DNA from: Theodoxus fluviatilis
Taxonomy: Eukaryota; Mollusca; Gastropoda; Cycloneritida; Neritidae
Assembly (NCBI GenBank): GCA_034096865.1
Contig: JAWQFJ010001162.1
Location: forward strand, 12,501-76,500
Direction of reading: 5' to 3'
DNA length: 64,000 bases
The notes beneath the pieces are model-generated. The model saw nothing but the letters and a program-made list of their open reading frames with translations, searched no databases and was not told the origin of the DNA. The position numbers and the translations under genes are program-made. Each line of letters starts with the position of its first letter. Position 1 is the first letter of the stretch. Shown here in pieces: positions 44,175 to 58,414 of this stretch.

Positions 44175-44370
44175 CTGATGGATGGATGGATGGATGGAAT
44201 TTTACAGCCTCTCAGCCTTGGTAGGCTATGTAAGGCCATCAATCAAGAAATCACCAAAACTAGTTAAGAGTATGAACAAGTCAAGTCAAGACGTCGCTAG
44301 TTATTTGCCTAAAGGCATCACATAGAAAGACTCGGTGGGTCTATTCTTACGCCCGACCCCCAGGGAACAT
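44175..44370 (-). mobile_element. SINE family T copy with (GGAT)n tail
   Basis: GATGGATGGATGGATGGATG then GAATTTTACAGCCTCTCAGC, GGTAGGCTATGTAAGGCCAT, CGCTAGTTATTTGCCTAAAG and GACTCGGTGGGTCTATTCTT. Moderately diverged. Confidence 0.7.
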
Positions 44371-44852
44371 TCAAGCTAGGCCAGACCTCACTCCTACCTC
44401 TACAACAATAAGAAAATGGCTTACAGCAAAATGACAAACTTCACCCCTTTCAATAACGTTCATGCACAGAAGGCTCTTGTCGTTCACTTGATACAATAAG
44501 CTAAGGTAATGAAAATGAAAATCAGATATTGCTTGAAAGTTCCCATACACACTTTAAATTGAGCTGGAAGGATCTAATGACAGGATCACATCATCAAGTG
44601 AAAGACATATACATTTAACATAAAGAAAAATCGATAAACAAACATTAAAACAAACAAAACCCCAAAACAATACAAAAACCTACACGTACAGTCACCAATT
44701 AATTTCTGATCCTAGGTCACTGAAAATCACTTATCCACCAACTTGTGCACTTCATTCCACATCATCCACATTACAAGATCAAGAAAAGCTTCTTCACAGG
44801 GATATGGGCCATTTCAGTCCCATGTGGATGGAAAAGGCAGATGTTACACTGT

Positions 44853-44906
44853 TCATCTGGCTCGGTCCTCGTCCTCCTCTGTTTCATCATCAGTCTCTTC
44901 AGGAAG
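44853..44906 (-). CDS. MATH-like gene, terminal exon
   Basis: The acceptor ACTCTGTTGACAG precedes 44906 and the stop TGA is at 44855-44853. Seventeen codons, LPEETDDETEEDEDRAR, in phase 0 with the exon at 46023. No AATAAA was identified with confidence downstream. Confidence 0.5.
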   Translation of the reverse strand, partial: LPEETDDETEEDEDRAR

Positions 44907-47900
44907 CTGTCAACAGAGTATGCCATTGGAAGTGATCAGATAATGAGGAAACTAAGTTGTATCTAACACTGTCTCAAAGCATCCTGCATTCATGAAAACA
45001 TCATGGGATAGAGACAAGGTCTGCTGCAACATTTCTGTTGCTTATAACACTTTATGGCAAAAAACTACACCATTAAAAAAATTTCCAATATGGTCTACAT
45101 TTTCATGGCAAGATGGCCACAGACAGAAGGACAAATATCAATTTGGGAAGAGAGCAAGAGTAAGAGAGAGAGGGTAGGGAAGGAAGGAGTTGGGTTTCAA
45201 GTTAGTAAGTTTTAGAAGAAGGATGGGAGGTAGGGGATGAAGTATAAGGTCTGTAGGAGAATACTTCACATGCTAAGGAACACTTGCATATTAATTTATC
45301 CTGTATGGTGTCCTTGTTCTATGAAGTCCTTACAGGCATCCATTAAATTCAAATGGGTTTCACTTTGGACATTTGTCCCTTTTCCAGTGGACTCTTCTCA
45401 AAAACAATGATCTACCCATGTGTCTGTTTGTCCATCCATCCCACCCCCTCCACCTCCCTTTTCTCATTGAACACAAATGTTGCAATAAAGAAGAAAAATG
45501 CAAGTTGAGGCAATCACAAAAGCATCGAAGAAAGCATATACAGGCCTATGAAGAGATGACTTTTAAAGGCTGCTTTAAACTAAAGGATGAGCAGTGATAT
45601 TTTGATGTTCAGTTAAAGTTTGTTTGATAGTTTCATCAATCTGGTGCTAAATGAATTTTTTTCTTCTTCAGAGTGTGAACAAAAATCTGGAAGTGGTTAT
45701 TTTCTATCAACGTTCCCACTGTGCAAGTGTTCTTGCTATCTTCAGTAGCAAAATATGTTGAATTCTTGTTAGAATCTCAGCTTGAACATCAATTGTAAAT
45801 TCAAATACACTTTTCCTCCTCTATGGCATGAAGATTATGTTTTACAAGACATCTAGGACAAAATGTTTAACTATTATTTATACATAACCAGTTAGGGACA
45901 TTTACTATGCAAAGCAAGCCAAACTTGGTAAGAGAAATAAGCTCGCTTGGGTAGCACTGTCAAATCCAGGGTGTAAGGTTATGCTATGCAAAGGAAGGAC
46001 CAACACTTGTGCAGATACATACCACCAGTCCTTCTGATAAATCCAGGCTGAGGGAGCCTTCAATGCAGACTTTGCCAACCTTCACATGCCCTTTCATAGG
46101 ATCTGTCAAACGCTGGAAACACAGAGAAACATCAAGTGAACACCTACAGCTGCTTCTACCATTACTTTGTAAGCTGTGTGACACAGCATGAATACATAAA
46201 TAAATAGATAGGTAAGGTACGGTAGGGTAGGGTAGGGTAGGGTAGGGTAGGGTAGGGTAGGGTAGGGTAGGGTAGGGTAGGGTAGGGTAGGGTAGGGTAG
46301 GGTAGGGTAGGGTAGGGTAGGGTAGGGTAGGGTATGGTATGGTAAGGTAAAGTAGGGTAAGGTGAGGTGAGGTGAAGTGAGGTGAAGTAAGGCAAGGTAA
46401 GGTAAGGTAAGGAAAGATAGGTAGGTAGATAAGTAGGTGGGTGGGTAAGTAGGTGGGTGGATGAGTAGGTAGGTAGGTTGGGATATAGGGAGGTAGGTAG
46501 GTATGTAGGTGGGTGGGTGGGTGGGTGGGTAGGTAGGTAGGTAGGTGGGTGGGTGGGTGGATAGGTAGATAGGTAGGTAGGTAGGGAGGTATGTAGGTAG
46601 GTAGGTAGGTGGGTGGGTGGGTGTGGGGGGAGAGAGGGAGGGAGGGAGGGAGGGAAGGAGGGAGGGAAGGAGGGAGGGAGGGAGGGAAGGGGGGAGGGAG
46701 GGAGGGAGGGGGGTGGGTAGGTAGGTGGGTGGGTGGGTGGGTAGGTAGGTAGGCTGGGTAGGTAGGTGGGTAGCTAGGTAGGTAGGTAGATAGGTAGGTG
46801 GATGATAAATTAACAAACAAATGAATGAATACAAAAATGAAATTATGAAAATTACATTAAATTAAAATAAATATACTAAAATAAACAAAATAAGAATGTT
46901 TACATTGCAATCTGCCATACTGAAATAAACAGGTTAATCATTTCATGCCATCACCTTTATGAGAGCGTTACAAAAAACGAATGTCATGCTGTTGCTTGAA
47001 TTGGGGAAACACTTTCACATGCAAGAGTAGTCCTACTATTGTCATTCAAGACTGCACTGCTGCCAAGCAAGAGAAAGCCCTGTCCATCTCAGTAGGAGTT
47101 CCTCATTCCCCACCCCCTCTTCTCCTTCATCCAGTGCCATTTTACCCTGTTCTTCCGCAATGATACTAGATATTTTCTCGGACCAACTCACCTAAAGAAA
47201 CTGAAACGAACTTTTAAAAAAAACCCACCATAATCTCTTCAGTTATTTCTCTCTTTCTTTTTTACATCATTGACTTCATATTTAAATTTTTTTTCCTTAG
47301 CTGTATTATGATATTTTCACATGATCCACCCAGTAAAATGTGATACACGATATTCTCATCCGCCCTGCCTATCATGCATCACCCAGGCAGGATATACTAG
47401 CACACTTATCTCATCAGTTTAGTTCACCCTCTAAAACAGCTGTCACTTGTTTGTTGCACATCTGCTGCTTTTTGATCACATGACTGTCTGTCTGTGGCTC
47501 TGGCACCAAAACCAGTGCTTCATGAAGAGATTGTAGGCCTCAGCCTGACCATGGAGCGTGGCCCTGGACTATGCCGATTGCAGATTATGTTGTGGCCATG
47601 TAGCCCAATCCTGGAGTGGCAGTCCTTGTCACAGTGGGCGCATCTGAGGGTGCTTGTCTGGCACAGCATGTTCCTCCCATGGAAGCGCCCTCCTCTTCCA
47701 GTCTCCGGAGTCTCATCTCTCCCTCCCACAGTCTCCTCTGGATCGGACCTCTCCACCTGGTTCGATCCCTTGCAATGTTCTCCCAGCTTGACACACTGAT
47801 GTCAAGCGCCTTGAGGCCCCATTTGCAGACGTCATTGTATTGTAGCTGTGGATGACCAGCTGGTCTCTTGCCTCTTTCCAGTTTGCCAAACAAGAGGTCC

Positions 47901-50900
47901 TTTGGGAACCTCCCAGCTTCATTCCATGGACATACTCCAGCCAGTGAAGTCTATGCTAAGTAGGGTGTACTTGCTTGGAAGGTTTGCCCATGCAAAAACC
48001 TCAGAGTTGAGAACTTTTTCTGACTAGTGGATACCAAGGATGCGTTGCAAGCATGAAGAGATAGCAGCAATTATTATGACATCACTGACTATTGGTGTAG
48101 TCATTTTCAGCACCCTCCAATCCAAAATGAAGGTTCCTGCTCTACCCTCATGGTCTTTATGTATGCAGCAGGAAAAAGTTATGACAGCTTTCAGTATCTT
48201 GGGCAAAAACTGAAAAATGACACTTCACTCCGCAAGAATGTTTAAAATGTAAGGTTTTCCTGTCTTGTTTACTCATCCAGATGCCCGAGTCCTACAACAG
48301 TTTCATTGGATTTAGAATGTAATCAACACCTGAATATGAACACACAAAAAAGGAGGAAGAAAAAAAGACACAAATAGCTCTGCACCACCAATTCTATAAT
48401 GAGGCCACACTGTCTTGCTGCCAGGTTCAGAATATTCAAAACATCATAATGAGGAGACAAGAGTTCCTCTTTCGGGTAGGGAACTTTCACCATTAGTTAT
48501 ATTTAAAGCCAAGTACAAGCTCAAGACAAGGAATCAAGGAAGCTTGTGAATATGCTACCCACACTGATCATCTTGTCAGGACAGTCAACGGAAAGGAAGC
48601 AACAAGAAGGGCAAAGCCCATATGACTCACATGCTTGACCTTGACCTTTACATGACCTTGACCTTCAGGTGACCTTCAAGGTCAAGGTCAAACAACTAAA
48701 CCTACCAATGACATCATACGCTAAGAACTGCTTTACACATTTTTTTCTACCAAATTACCTGAGTCAAGGTCATCCAAGGTCATGCAACACACAGCTGTTA
48801 ATTCAAGACATAGGATGCACAATGGTGCTTATTGGCACTTTCTACCATGAGATATGGTCACTTTTAGTGGTTCACTACCCCATTTTAGTCACATTTCATA
48901 AGGGTCAAAGCGACCTTGACCTTGAGGATATGTGACCAAATGTGTCTCATGATGAAAGTATAACATGTGCCCCACATAATTATTAAGTTTGAAACAGTTA
49001 TCTTCCATAGTTCAGGGTCAAGGTCACTTCAAAATATGTATACAATCCAACTTTGAAGAGCTCCTGTGACCTTGACCTTGAAGCAAGGTCAACCAAACTG
49101 GTATCAATAGATAGGGCTTACTTTGCCCTATTAACCATATTTGGTGAGGTATCCAATCTCAAAAACTTCAGAGAAAATTGAGAAAATGTGAAAAATGGCT
49201 GTTTTTAGACAACATTTATGGCCCCTGCAACCTTGACCTTGAAGCAAGGACAAGTCACTATGTATGTTTTTTGAGGCCTTGTCATCATACACCATCATGC
49301 CACATTTGGTAATGATAGACTTAATAGTCTCTGAGAAAAATCCAACGTTAACGTTTTCGGTCGCCCGGACGCCCGGACGGACGAAACGGGTGAGTACATA
49401 GACTCACTTTTGCTTCGCATGTGAGTAAAAAATGTACAACATCCCATGCCGTCAACTTATGCCCCTTGCTGCCATTCCCATCATGTTCTTACCTGCCAGC
49501 TAAGCCACAACCACTCCAGCTACATCTTTCATCTCCGACTCATTTTTCAATTTAAAAGTACCATGAAGATCTCAAGGCAGAGGAAACTTTTGATGTCTCA
49601 CATGGTTGATACATTTGGAACAGCGAGTTCCAGCAAGAAAACTCCGGAGCCAGCCCATACCTTTGGTGGCAGCAAGGAGTTGTATGGGAATGTCTGCGAT
49701 GGTGAACTAAAATGGTATGGGACGCTGAACATTAAAAACTACAATTAAAAAGTATTTACGCATGGCTTACACTCATGGTCATGAAAGTAGGCAGTTTCAT
49801 TCTAGTCTCTTCAGCACTGAAGTAATGGACAGCTGCTGCAAAAAAAAAGAGAAAAGGTTCACATACAGGGTGAGAGATGTTTTTGAGTCTTACAACAAGA
49901 AATATATCACGCCCGGAATGGGTGAGTACATAGACTCACTTTTGCTTTGCATGTGAGTCAAAAAAGCACCACCCTCGCTGCTCATTTTGATTTAGATCAA
50001 CGCAGAAAGGTTTATTCTTTTATTTGGAACTATTTGCGTGACTTCAGGAGTGCTGTGTCAAAAGAAATAGGCGTTACCATCTGGTTTCTCATGAACAAAC
50101 CAACCGGAAGTACCAGCCACTTCTGGATTGTTCGTTCATTATAAGTATAATAAGGTTTATTTCTTTTGACACAGCACTTCTGTGGTCACGCAAATGGTTG
50201 CAAATGAAAGAAAAATATTTTCTGTGTTGATCAAAATCAAAATAAGCAGAGCAACAGCAGCACTAAAAAACAGTAGCAACAGAATCATAGCAAGGAAGAG
50301 CACCCTACTGACCTCAACATAGGAAATATGATGCTGTCGGTGTCGCTTTCTGAAGTTTCAAGAACGATTTCCTGTTCACTCTCAGTCTCACAGTACATTT
50401 TCCTGAAGAAAAAACAACAAAAAACACATTATTAAGGCAACTATGAACAAAAAGGGCAAGGCCCGCATGACTCAGGTGCTCTTACGCTAATTATTAAGTT
50501 AAGCACAAATCACTAACCTTTATCTTGTATTTTCTGTATCAGATCAGTTCAAGTGATCACACGCATAGTTTAAGGTTAGCGGGCATCCTTAATCCTGTAC
50601 GTGCGTTTCCGGTATGAGAAAAAAAAATTGGCTTTGTGGATTTCGTAGATGAATTTTAAAAAAACATTTTCTGCTCTAAAATTAATAAAATCATATTTTA
50701 TCTTTACAAATTGTAGAAGTGTACAATGACACCCCCCCCCCCCCCCAAATCGTATTTTTTAACGCCAAAAGCATAAGGTAAACAGGTTTGTTATTATTAT
50801 TATCACATCATCACTCTCTGGTTCTGTGGCCAAGATGAACTGGTGAAATTCATGGAGTGGCTGCCCAGATAGCATTTAAATCGGGCCCCATACTGGCCCA

Positions 50901-53900
50901 ATGTCGGCCAGACGTGCGGGCCCAGCACTGGCATCTGGCGCTGGCCCGGTGCTGGGAATGAGAATTTGACCCGCACTGGCCCGGTGCTGGCTACGTGTGG
51001 GCTGCATGTGGGCCAGCCGAGCCAAGCCACTACACNNNNNNNNNNCAGAGAAATGTGCGACAGACTTGTGCCTCCCATCATTTGCGAATCATTCGGCATG
51101 ATTCTGCCCGATTCTATGCTAACTTACGATCTGTACGCATCAAGTATGTTCGTCAATGAACAGAGAAATGTGCGACAGACTTGTGCCTCCCATCATTTGC
51201 GAATCATTCGGCATGATTCGGAAGCAACTCTTATTTCTTACATTTAGCCCTTGGTTTGTGGTGTTACCTCCCTTGAAGAGTGCATCGAACTATTCTTGCT
51301 TACACCAAGTCAGCACTGTCGTTTTGACATAAATTTCTATTCGAGCGATGTCGAGCATTCATGCACAGCTACAGCTTAACGTTTTTCATCAGCTTCCACA
51401 AGGAACAAGCAGTCTGCAGCTGCTGGTTTACTCATTTGGTTGAGAAGCGCAATCCGCGGCGATGAGAAGGCATCTTGGAAGCCATCTTGGCTACCGTTGG
51501 GTCATAACGAGTCGTTCAGGAAGGCACACCGGTAGGTAGGATACTGGTAGGCTACCGGTGGGTCGTCTTGAACACACGGCAGGTAGCTCCTGGCGCCACA
51601 ATAACGGTGACAGGGGAGGCAACTCTGACTGGTAAGTTGCTAAGCAGGGAGCAGCGGTAGTCTCCCTTGCCATGGCACGGGAACCTCACGGTGTTGTGAA
51701 CACTGCAGAATGTCACTGTAAAACATTTAAGTGGTGTGAGTTAAATGAGTGTGATAATTAGATTACTGAGCTACAGTCGCAAAAATTCAAGGTTACCCAG
51801 AGGCAAAAACCACTTTGACACCGGCAGAGCGAGAGGGTTCTGGTTGGAGCAAATGTCAATGTCAATGACTGGATGTACATGTTGGCTATGCTTTGCAGGT
51901 ATGGGTCTCTCGGAAGATCCAGGCGGTGGAATTCTCTCGAACTCCTTTGTGGGCGTAATACCTTGGTAGGGAATCCTTCGGGATCCCAAAAATTTGGGGC
52001 GCAGGCCCTGCAGTGGAATTCCTCGTGAACTCCAATTGTTGGGAGTACGGCCTCGGTGGCAATCCCTGTGCAAACATGGGTAAATGAGTGTTATCATTAT
52101 ATTCATGAGCTACACCTGCCTGAATTCCAGGTTACCCAGAGGCAACAACCAATTTGACCGGCAGTGCTAGAGGGTGCTGTTCGCAGCAAGAAGTCACTGG
52201 GAGTGCCAGGTTGGTTTGAGTGCAGGTAGCTCCTGGCGCCATAATAACGGTGACAGGGGAGGCGACTCTGACTGGTAAGTTGCTAAGCAGGGAGCAGCGG
52301 TAGTCTCCCTTGCCATGGCACGGGAACCTCACGGTGTTGTGACCACTGCAGAATGTCACTGTAAAACATTTAAGTGGTGTGAGTTAAATGAGTGTGATAA
52401 TTAGATTACTGAGCTACAGTCGCAAAAAATTCAAGGTTACCCAGAGGCATAACCACTCTGACACCGGCAGAGCGAGAGGGTTCTGGTTGGAGCAAATGTC
52501 ACTGTCAATGACTGGATGTACATGTTGGTTTTGCTTTGCAGGTATGGGTCTCTCGTGGACTTCCTCGTGAACTCCAAGGCTTGGGCGTTATGCCTTGGGG
52601 GAATCCTGTGGGATCCCAGTGGGCCCAGAGCCCTGGTTCTGTTGCAGGTATGGGCGCAAGCCCTGGTGGTGGACTTCTTCGTGAACTCCAATGCTTGGGC
52701 GTAATGCCTTGGGGGAATCCTGTGGGATCCCAGTGGGCCCAGAGCCCTGGTTCTGTTGCAGGTATGGGCGCAAGCCCTGGTGGTGGACTTCTTCGTGAAC
52801 TCCAATGCTTGGGCGTAATGCCTTGGGGGAATCCTGTGGGATCCCAGTGGGCCCAGAGCCCTGGTTCTGTTGCAGGTATGGGCGCAAGCCCTGGTGGTGG
52901 ACTTCTTCGTGAACTCCAATGCTTGGGCGTAATGCCTTGGGGGAATCCTGTGGGATCCCAGTGGGCCCAGAGCCCTGGTTCTGTTGCAGGTATGGGCGCA
53001 AGCCCTGGTGGTGGACTTCTTCGTGAACTCCAATGCTTGGGCGTAATGCCTTGGGGGAATCCTGTGGGATCCCAGTGGGCCCAGAGCCCTGGTTCTGTTG
53101 CAGGTATGGGCGCAAGCCCTGGTGGTGGACTTCTTCGTGAACTCCAATGCTTGGGCGTAATGCCTTGGGGGAATCCTGTGGGATCCCAGTGGGCCCAGAG
53201 CCCTGGTTCTGTTGCAGGTATGGGCGCAAGCCCTGGTGGTGGACTTCTTCGTGAACTCCAATGCTTGGGCGTAATGCCTTGGGGGAACCCTGCGGGATCC
53301 CAGTGGGCCCAGAGCCCTGGTTCTGTTGCAGGTATGGGCGCAAGCCCTGGTGGTGGACTTCCTCGTGAAATCCAATGCTTGGGCGTAATGCCTTGGGGGA
53401 ACCCTGCGGGATCCCAGTGGGCCCAGAGCCCTGGTTCTGTTGCAGGTCTGGGCGCAAGCCCTGGTGGTGGACTTCCTCGTGAACTCCAATGCTTGGGCGT
53501 AATGCCTTGGGGGAACCCTGCGGGATCCCAGTGGGCCCAGAGCCCTGGTTCTGTTGCAGGTATGGGCGCAAGCCCTGGTGGTGAACTTCCTCGTGAACTC
53601 CATTGCTTGGGCGTAATGCCTTGAGGGAATCCTGTGGGATCCCAGTGGGCCCAAAGCCCTGGTTTTGTTGCAGGTATGGGCGCAAGCCCGGGTGATGGAC
53701 TTCCTCGTGAACTCCAACGGATGGGCGTCATGCCTGGTGGAATTCCTGCAGGATCACAGTGGGCCCAGAGCCCTGGTGATGAAATTCTGGTGAACTCCAA
53801 TTGTTAGGAATAGTGGAGAGTTTCATGTTGGTGGCACAAGATTTTGTTGCTTTTTCCAGAATGCCTCCCCAACGACGGGGCACCCGCAGGCGCAGGATTC

Positions 53901-54599
53901 CCAGCAGGTTGCAGGACAGGATGGAGTCACTCCCTTCCACTGCTCTGCTTGACCACGCACAGGCAATCTCCGACCACCGCCACTCCAGTGTGGCGCCCCC
54001 ACGGTCTTTCGGCCGGATCACCTGGGAAGCGGCTATCCTGCAACAGCTGAAGGAGAACAGCGCAACATTGATGGGGCCTCTCCGCACGCTTGGCGACCCT
54101 GGAGCACGAATGGATGCAACTGCTGCTACACAACCCTCCAGCGTGGCCCCCATGGACAGCAGCACCATCGTCTCCCCCAATGCCAGCACCAGCGTGGCAC
54201 CCACTGCGCGTCCTTTGAGGGCTACAGCGTGGTGCCGTCTCTACGACCCCTAGAGACCTTGCACAATGACCTGACCTTCAAAGACATGGAGTGTAGGACA
54301 GCAACTTATGGCGGGGGCGTCGAGCAAGGTGACAAGAGTAGCATACCTAAGAACTTGAGCAGCAGTTAAGAACTTTGAGCAGCAGCACAGACTCCCGAAG
54401 GCCTTGCCAGTAGATGCGCATGTCCTTTTGACTTACAAAAGCGAGTCTATGTTCCGGGCATACGGGCCTTCTGTCCGTTAAAAGGGTCAGAATTCTAAAT
54501 GTTGTCTAAAAACAGGAATTTTTCACAATTTCCTAATTTCGCTAAGGTTTTGGAGATTGGATACCTGACCCATGTATGGTATATAGAGCAAAGTCATCC

Positions 54600-54633
<34 letters not shown>

Positions 54634-57600
54634 CCAGTTTAACTCTTCCAAACTCATAACATTGTAGTACACATGCTATACTTTCATATTAGGTCACCCG
54701 TGTCGGGTGTCATCCGTTTAAAACCCTAACGTTGGAATTTTTCTCCCAGACTATTAAGTCTATCAACACCCAATTCGGCATGATGGTGTATGATGACAAA
54801 GAGACTTGACCCCGCTTCAAGGTCAAGGTCGCAGGTGCCTTAAATGTTGTCCAAACAACAGCCATTTTCTCACATTCGCTCAGCATGTGAGTCGTGTGGG
54901 CTTGCCCTTCTTTTCTTTATATCTGTACATGCACGAGAAGGGGGTATGCTCCAGCCACAGTAGCATCAGCTTTTTCAGCAATCAAACCCACCAGACTCCT
55001 TCATCATTAGGAAGATGCCGCAAGCTAGGAAAACATTAAAACCCACAGGGATCATCGCATACCAATCTCCAAACCTATCCTACAAACTCTTTTCATGGCT
55101 ATGTTTTTATGAGCCTTCCATGAATTGTGAGAGTAGGGGACTTGGCAGTATCCAAGCACAATCTCAGTCTCGCAGATATAACATTGGGCTTTGTTAAGTT
55201 GTTCATTACTTTCCACTCGGCCAAACACGCAATACCTGCACACTCAATCTCTCCACTGTTAGTCACGGAGTCTACTCTAATACGAACGTTACACTTTTTC
55301 TGCAGATGGCACGGTGGTTGCACATACCTACCGGGTATTGTGTCTGTTTTTCGTGCGTCAAGTGGTCTTCTCTCTAGTTTAATTCTCTGGGTTGTGTGGG
55401 GGCTGCTATAAGTCGTCTGCAACTCCTTATAGCTGTGGCGGTCAGCCCTCACACAAAACAGGGGTCAAGAAGATTAGTTACATGTTATGATGTGATTGTA
55501 AATAATTTTGTACATGGGTGAGAGGTAAAACTACTAGAACAAATAACACTGAGATCAGAACAAGGGACATAACCAGGGTCATGGTTGTGATTAATTGTAT
55601 GAATGTAGAATTCTGTTTCTGAAGAGGAAAATTTGCAATGTGAGTGATGTGTACATTTGTTTGCACAACCTCTGCCGTGTTATATAAGCAATAATATTTT
55701 TGAGGTTCTGAGGCATGCTGATATGATTATTATACTGTCGTATGTATAATATATGGTGTCACTGGCTCTTTATTAAGAAAGAATAATGGATGTGTGTTAA
55801 TCTATGGTTACTAAGCTTTCTTAATAAAGATGCCCATTTTCTCTCTCTAATCAAGTGTGCTGTGGTCTTGTGCAAAAAAGGATTTGTGTGAAAGAATGCA
55901 ACACAAATGTGGCTCTGCAAAGAGCCCATTTCACAGAGCTGGGAAATCATGAGAACATTTACACAAGCATCGTTGTCATCCCTGATAAGCCCCCACCCCC
56001 ACCCCCCACCCCCAAATAGTTGCAATTATGGTAACCCAACCAACCCTTTTTTCCCTCTGCCAATCTTACACTAAAAAATAATCAAGCAAACAAAGAAAAA
56101 GAAAAGAAATATTAATGGTAAACAACGAACTGCACGCTACATCATTTTCTCTCACAGAATCCACTATTCAAGTTAAAAATAGCATTTTCAGTGAAAGAAA
56201 GTTTGATTTATGTTGAATCTGCTCTTTTGTTTGAAAGAGAAAAAAGAAAAAAGTTCAGGCTGACCTGCCCTACATTTTTCAGCCTTGTTACCTTAACCAT
56301 AACTTTTTTTTGGTTGCCCAACAGCCTCCATGAAGCACTAACAAGAACTGCAAGCGATCCATCTTCCCTGCCCAATGGGCACACAGTAAATCTTCTTTTA
56401 AAAAGTTCAGGCTGACCTGCCCTACATTTTTCAGCCTTGTTACCTTAACCATAACATTTTTTTGTTGTTGCCTAACAGCCTCCATGAAGCACTATCAAGA
56501 ACTGCAAGCGATCCATCTTCCCTGCCCAATGGGCACACAGTAAATCTTCTTTTAAAAAGTTCAGGCCGACCTACTTACCATTTTTTTGGCCGTGTGGCCA
56601 TAACCACAACTATTTAGTGTGTGTCCTTATCACCATGTACCGTGCACCAAATATTCATCACGTAAATAGTAACATGACTCATCTTTGTGGAGTAGTTGAG
56701 ATGTCTAAACTTGACCTCAGAGGAGACCGGCAGTATAATTTTACTTCTTTTGTTGTTGGTTTGTTTCAGACTTCATGACCAATCTAGTCTCAATAAAATG
56801 CCAATAAAACATCTCTGCCTACGAAAGTTAATGGTTATCACAACTGCTGTCCTGAAAAACACCCCACCATATCAGCCAAGCTGAGCATTCAAAGAGAATA
56901 AAATAGCATCCCACCATATCAGCCAAGCTGAGCATTCAAAGAGAATAAAATAGCATCCCACCATATCAGTCAAGCTGAGCATTCAAATAGAGTGTGCTAA
57001 CATCCCTGTCTGAAATGCAGATGGCGGAAAAGATAAAATGCGTGCACCCATGCACACACACATGCATGCGAACACACACACATGCACACACACACAAACA
57101 CATACACGGTCAACATGGACACAAGCACCCATGCATTTAAACACATGACCTTGAACAAATCAATTACTCACTCTTGCGCTTGGTATTCATTTTCTCTCTG
57201 AAGTTGAGGACCTTCAAACTAGAAATCACCTTGAATGACCATGGTCTGCAAGTACATAATCAATACATATACATCAAAAGACTCAATCCAAACAGTGAAA
57301 AAAAAACCCACTGATTTATGGAGGAAATGATAAATCTTTGAAACTTTGAGGAGAAAAACCTCAAGCATATTTGGTGGTTATTTGTCAAACACTCAAGTTC
57401 CCACTGTAAATTTACAAAAGAAGTCTGTCATTTCAGCTCTCGTGGATGCAGTCTTAAAGCTTTTTAAAAAATCAATGCATGAAAAAAAAGAAGTATTAAC
57501 CACAAGGGGAAGGAGACCGTTGCTACTGTTGCGACGGCTTTGCAAGTGCCCCACTGAGGAGATCTATGGAACAACTGCAGTGCTCAGCATTGGTTCAAAA

Positions 57601-57885
57601 CTTCTGTCACTTTCCCATGAGCAGATGGGGCAAAGCACAGCATCACAGACTACCAGGAACAGATGCACTCGGCAGACCTGGCAGTTTCTTTCCACACTGC
57701 TTTCTCTAGAGTGTACACTTCAAACAATCCCGTAATTATTCATCAAAGAATGGGGAGTGATGTCACCATGTCCACCAAAGTTGCAAGTCCAGACCAGTAC
57801 CACACTTCTTTGATAAGGTGATGACAACATGGGAGCCCATCACACTTAAGTTCAGAACCCACACACCCAGTCCTGACTATGTATT

Positions 57886-57942
<57 letters not shown>

Positions 57943-57988
57943 AGTGAGAGAGAGAGAGAGAGAGAGAGACAGACAAGTGAGAGAGAGA

Positions 57989-58078
<90 letters not shown>

Positions 58079-58360
58079 GAGAGAGACAGAGACAGAGAAG
58101 TGAGAGAGAAGTGAGAGAGAGAGAAGTGAGAGAGAGAAGTGAGAGAGAGGTGAGAGAAAGAGAGGTGAGAGAGAGGTGAGAGAGAGAGGTGAGAGAGAGA
58201 GAGAGAGAGAGGTGAGAGAGAGAGAGAGAAGTGAGAGAGAGAGAGAAGTGAGAGAGAAAGAAGTGAGAGAGAGAGAGAGAGACAAAGAGAGAGAGAGAAA
58301 GAAGTGCGAGAGAGTGACAAAGAGAGAGAGAGACAGAGAGGGAGAGAGAGAGGCAGACAG

Positions 58361-58414
<54 letters not shown>

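Noticed and set aside
46106..46834. 242- and 278-codon Pro/Tyr/Leu/Thr-rich frames
   Set aside because: Products of GGTAG and GGTG satellites on the other strand; only the 46023-46112 part is a credible exon.
57540..57735. Zinc-cluster-like minus-strand frame (NCQVC, LCPIC)
   Set aside because: Too short and without a transposase core or splice context; kept out of the features.
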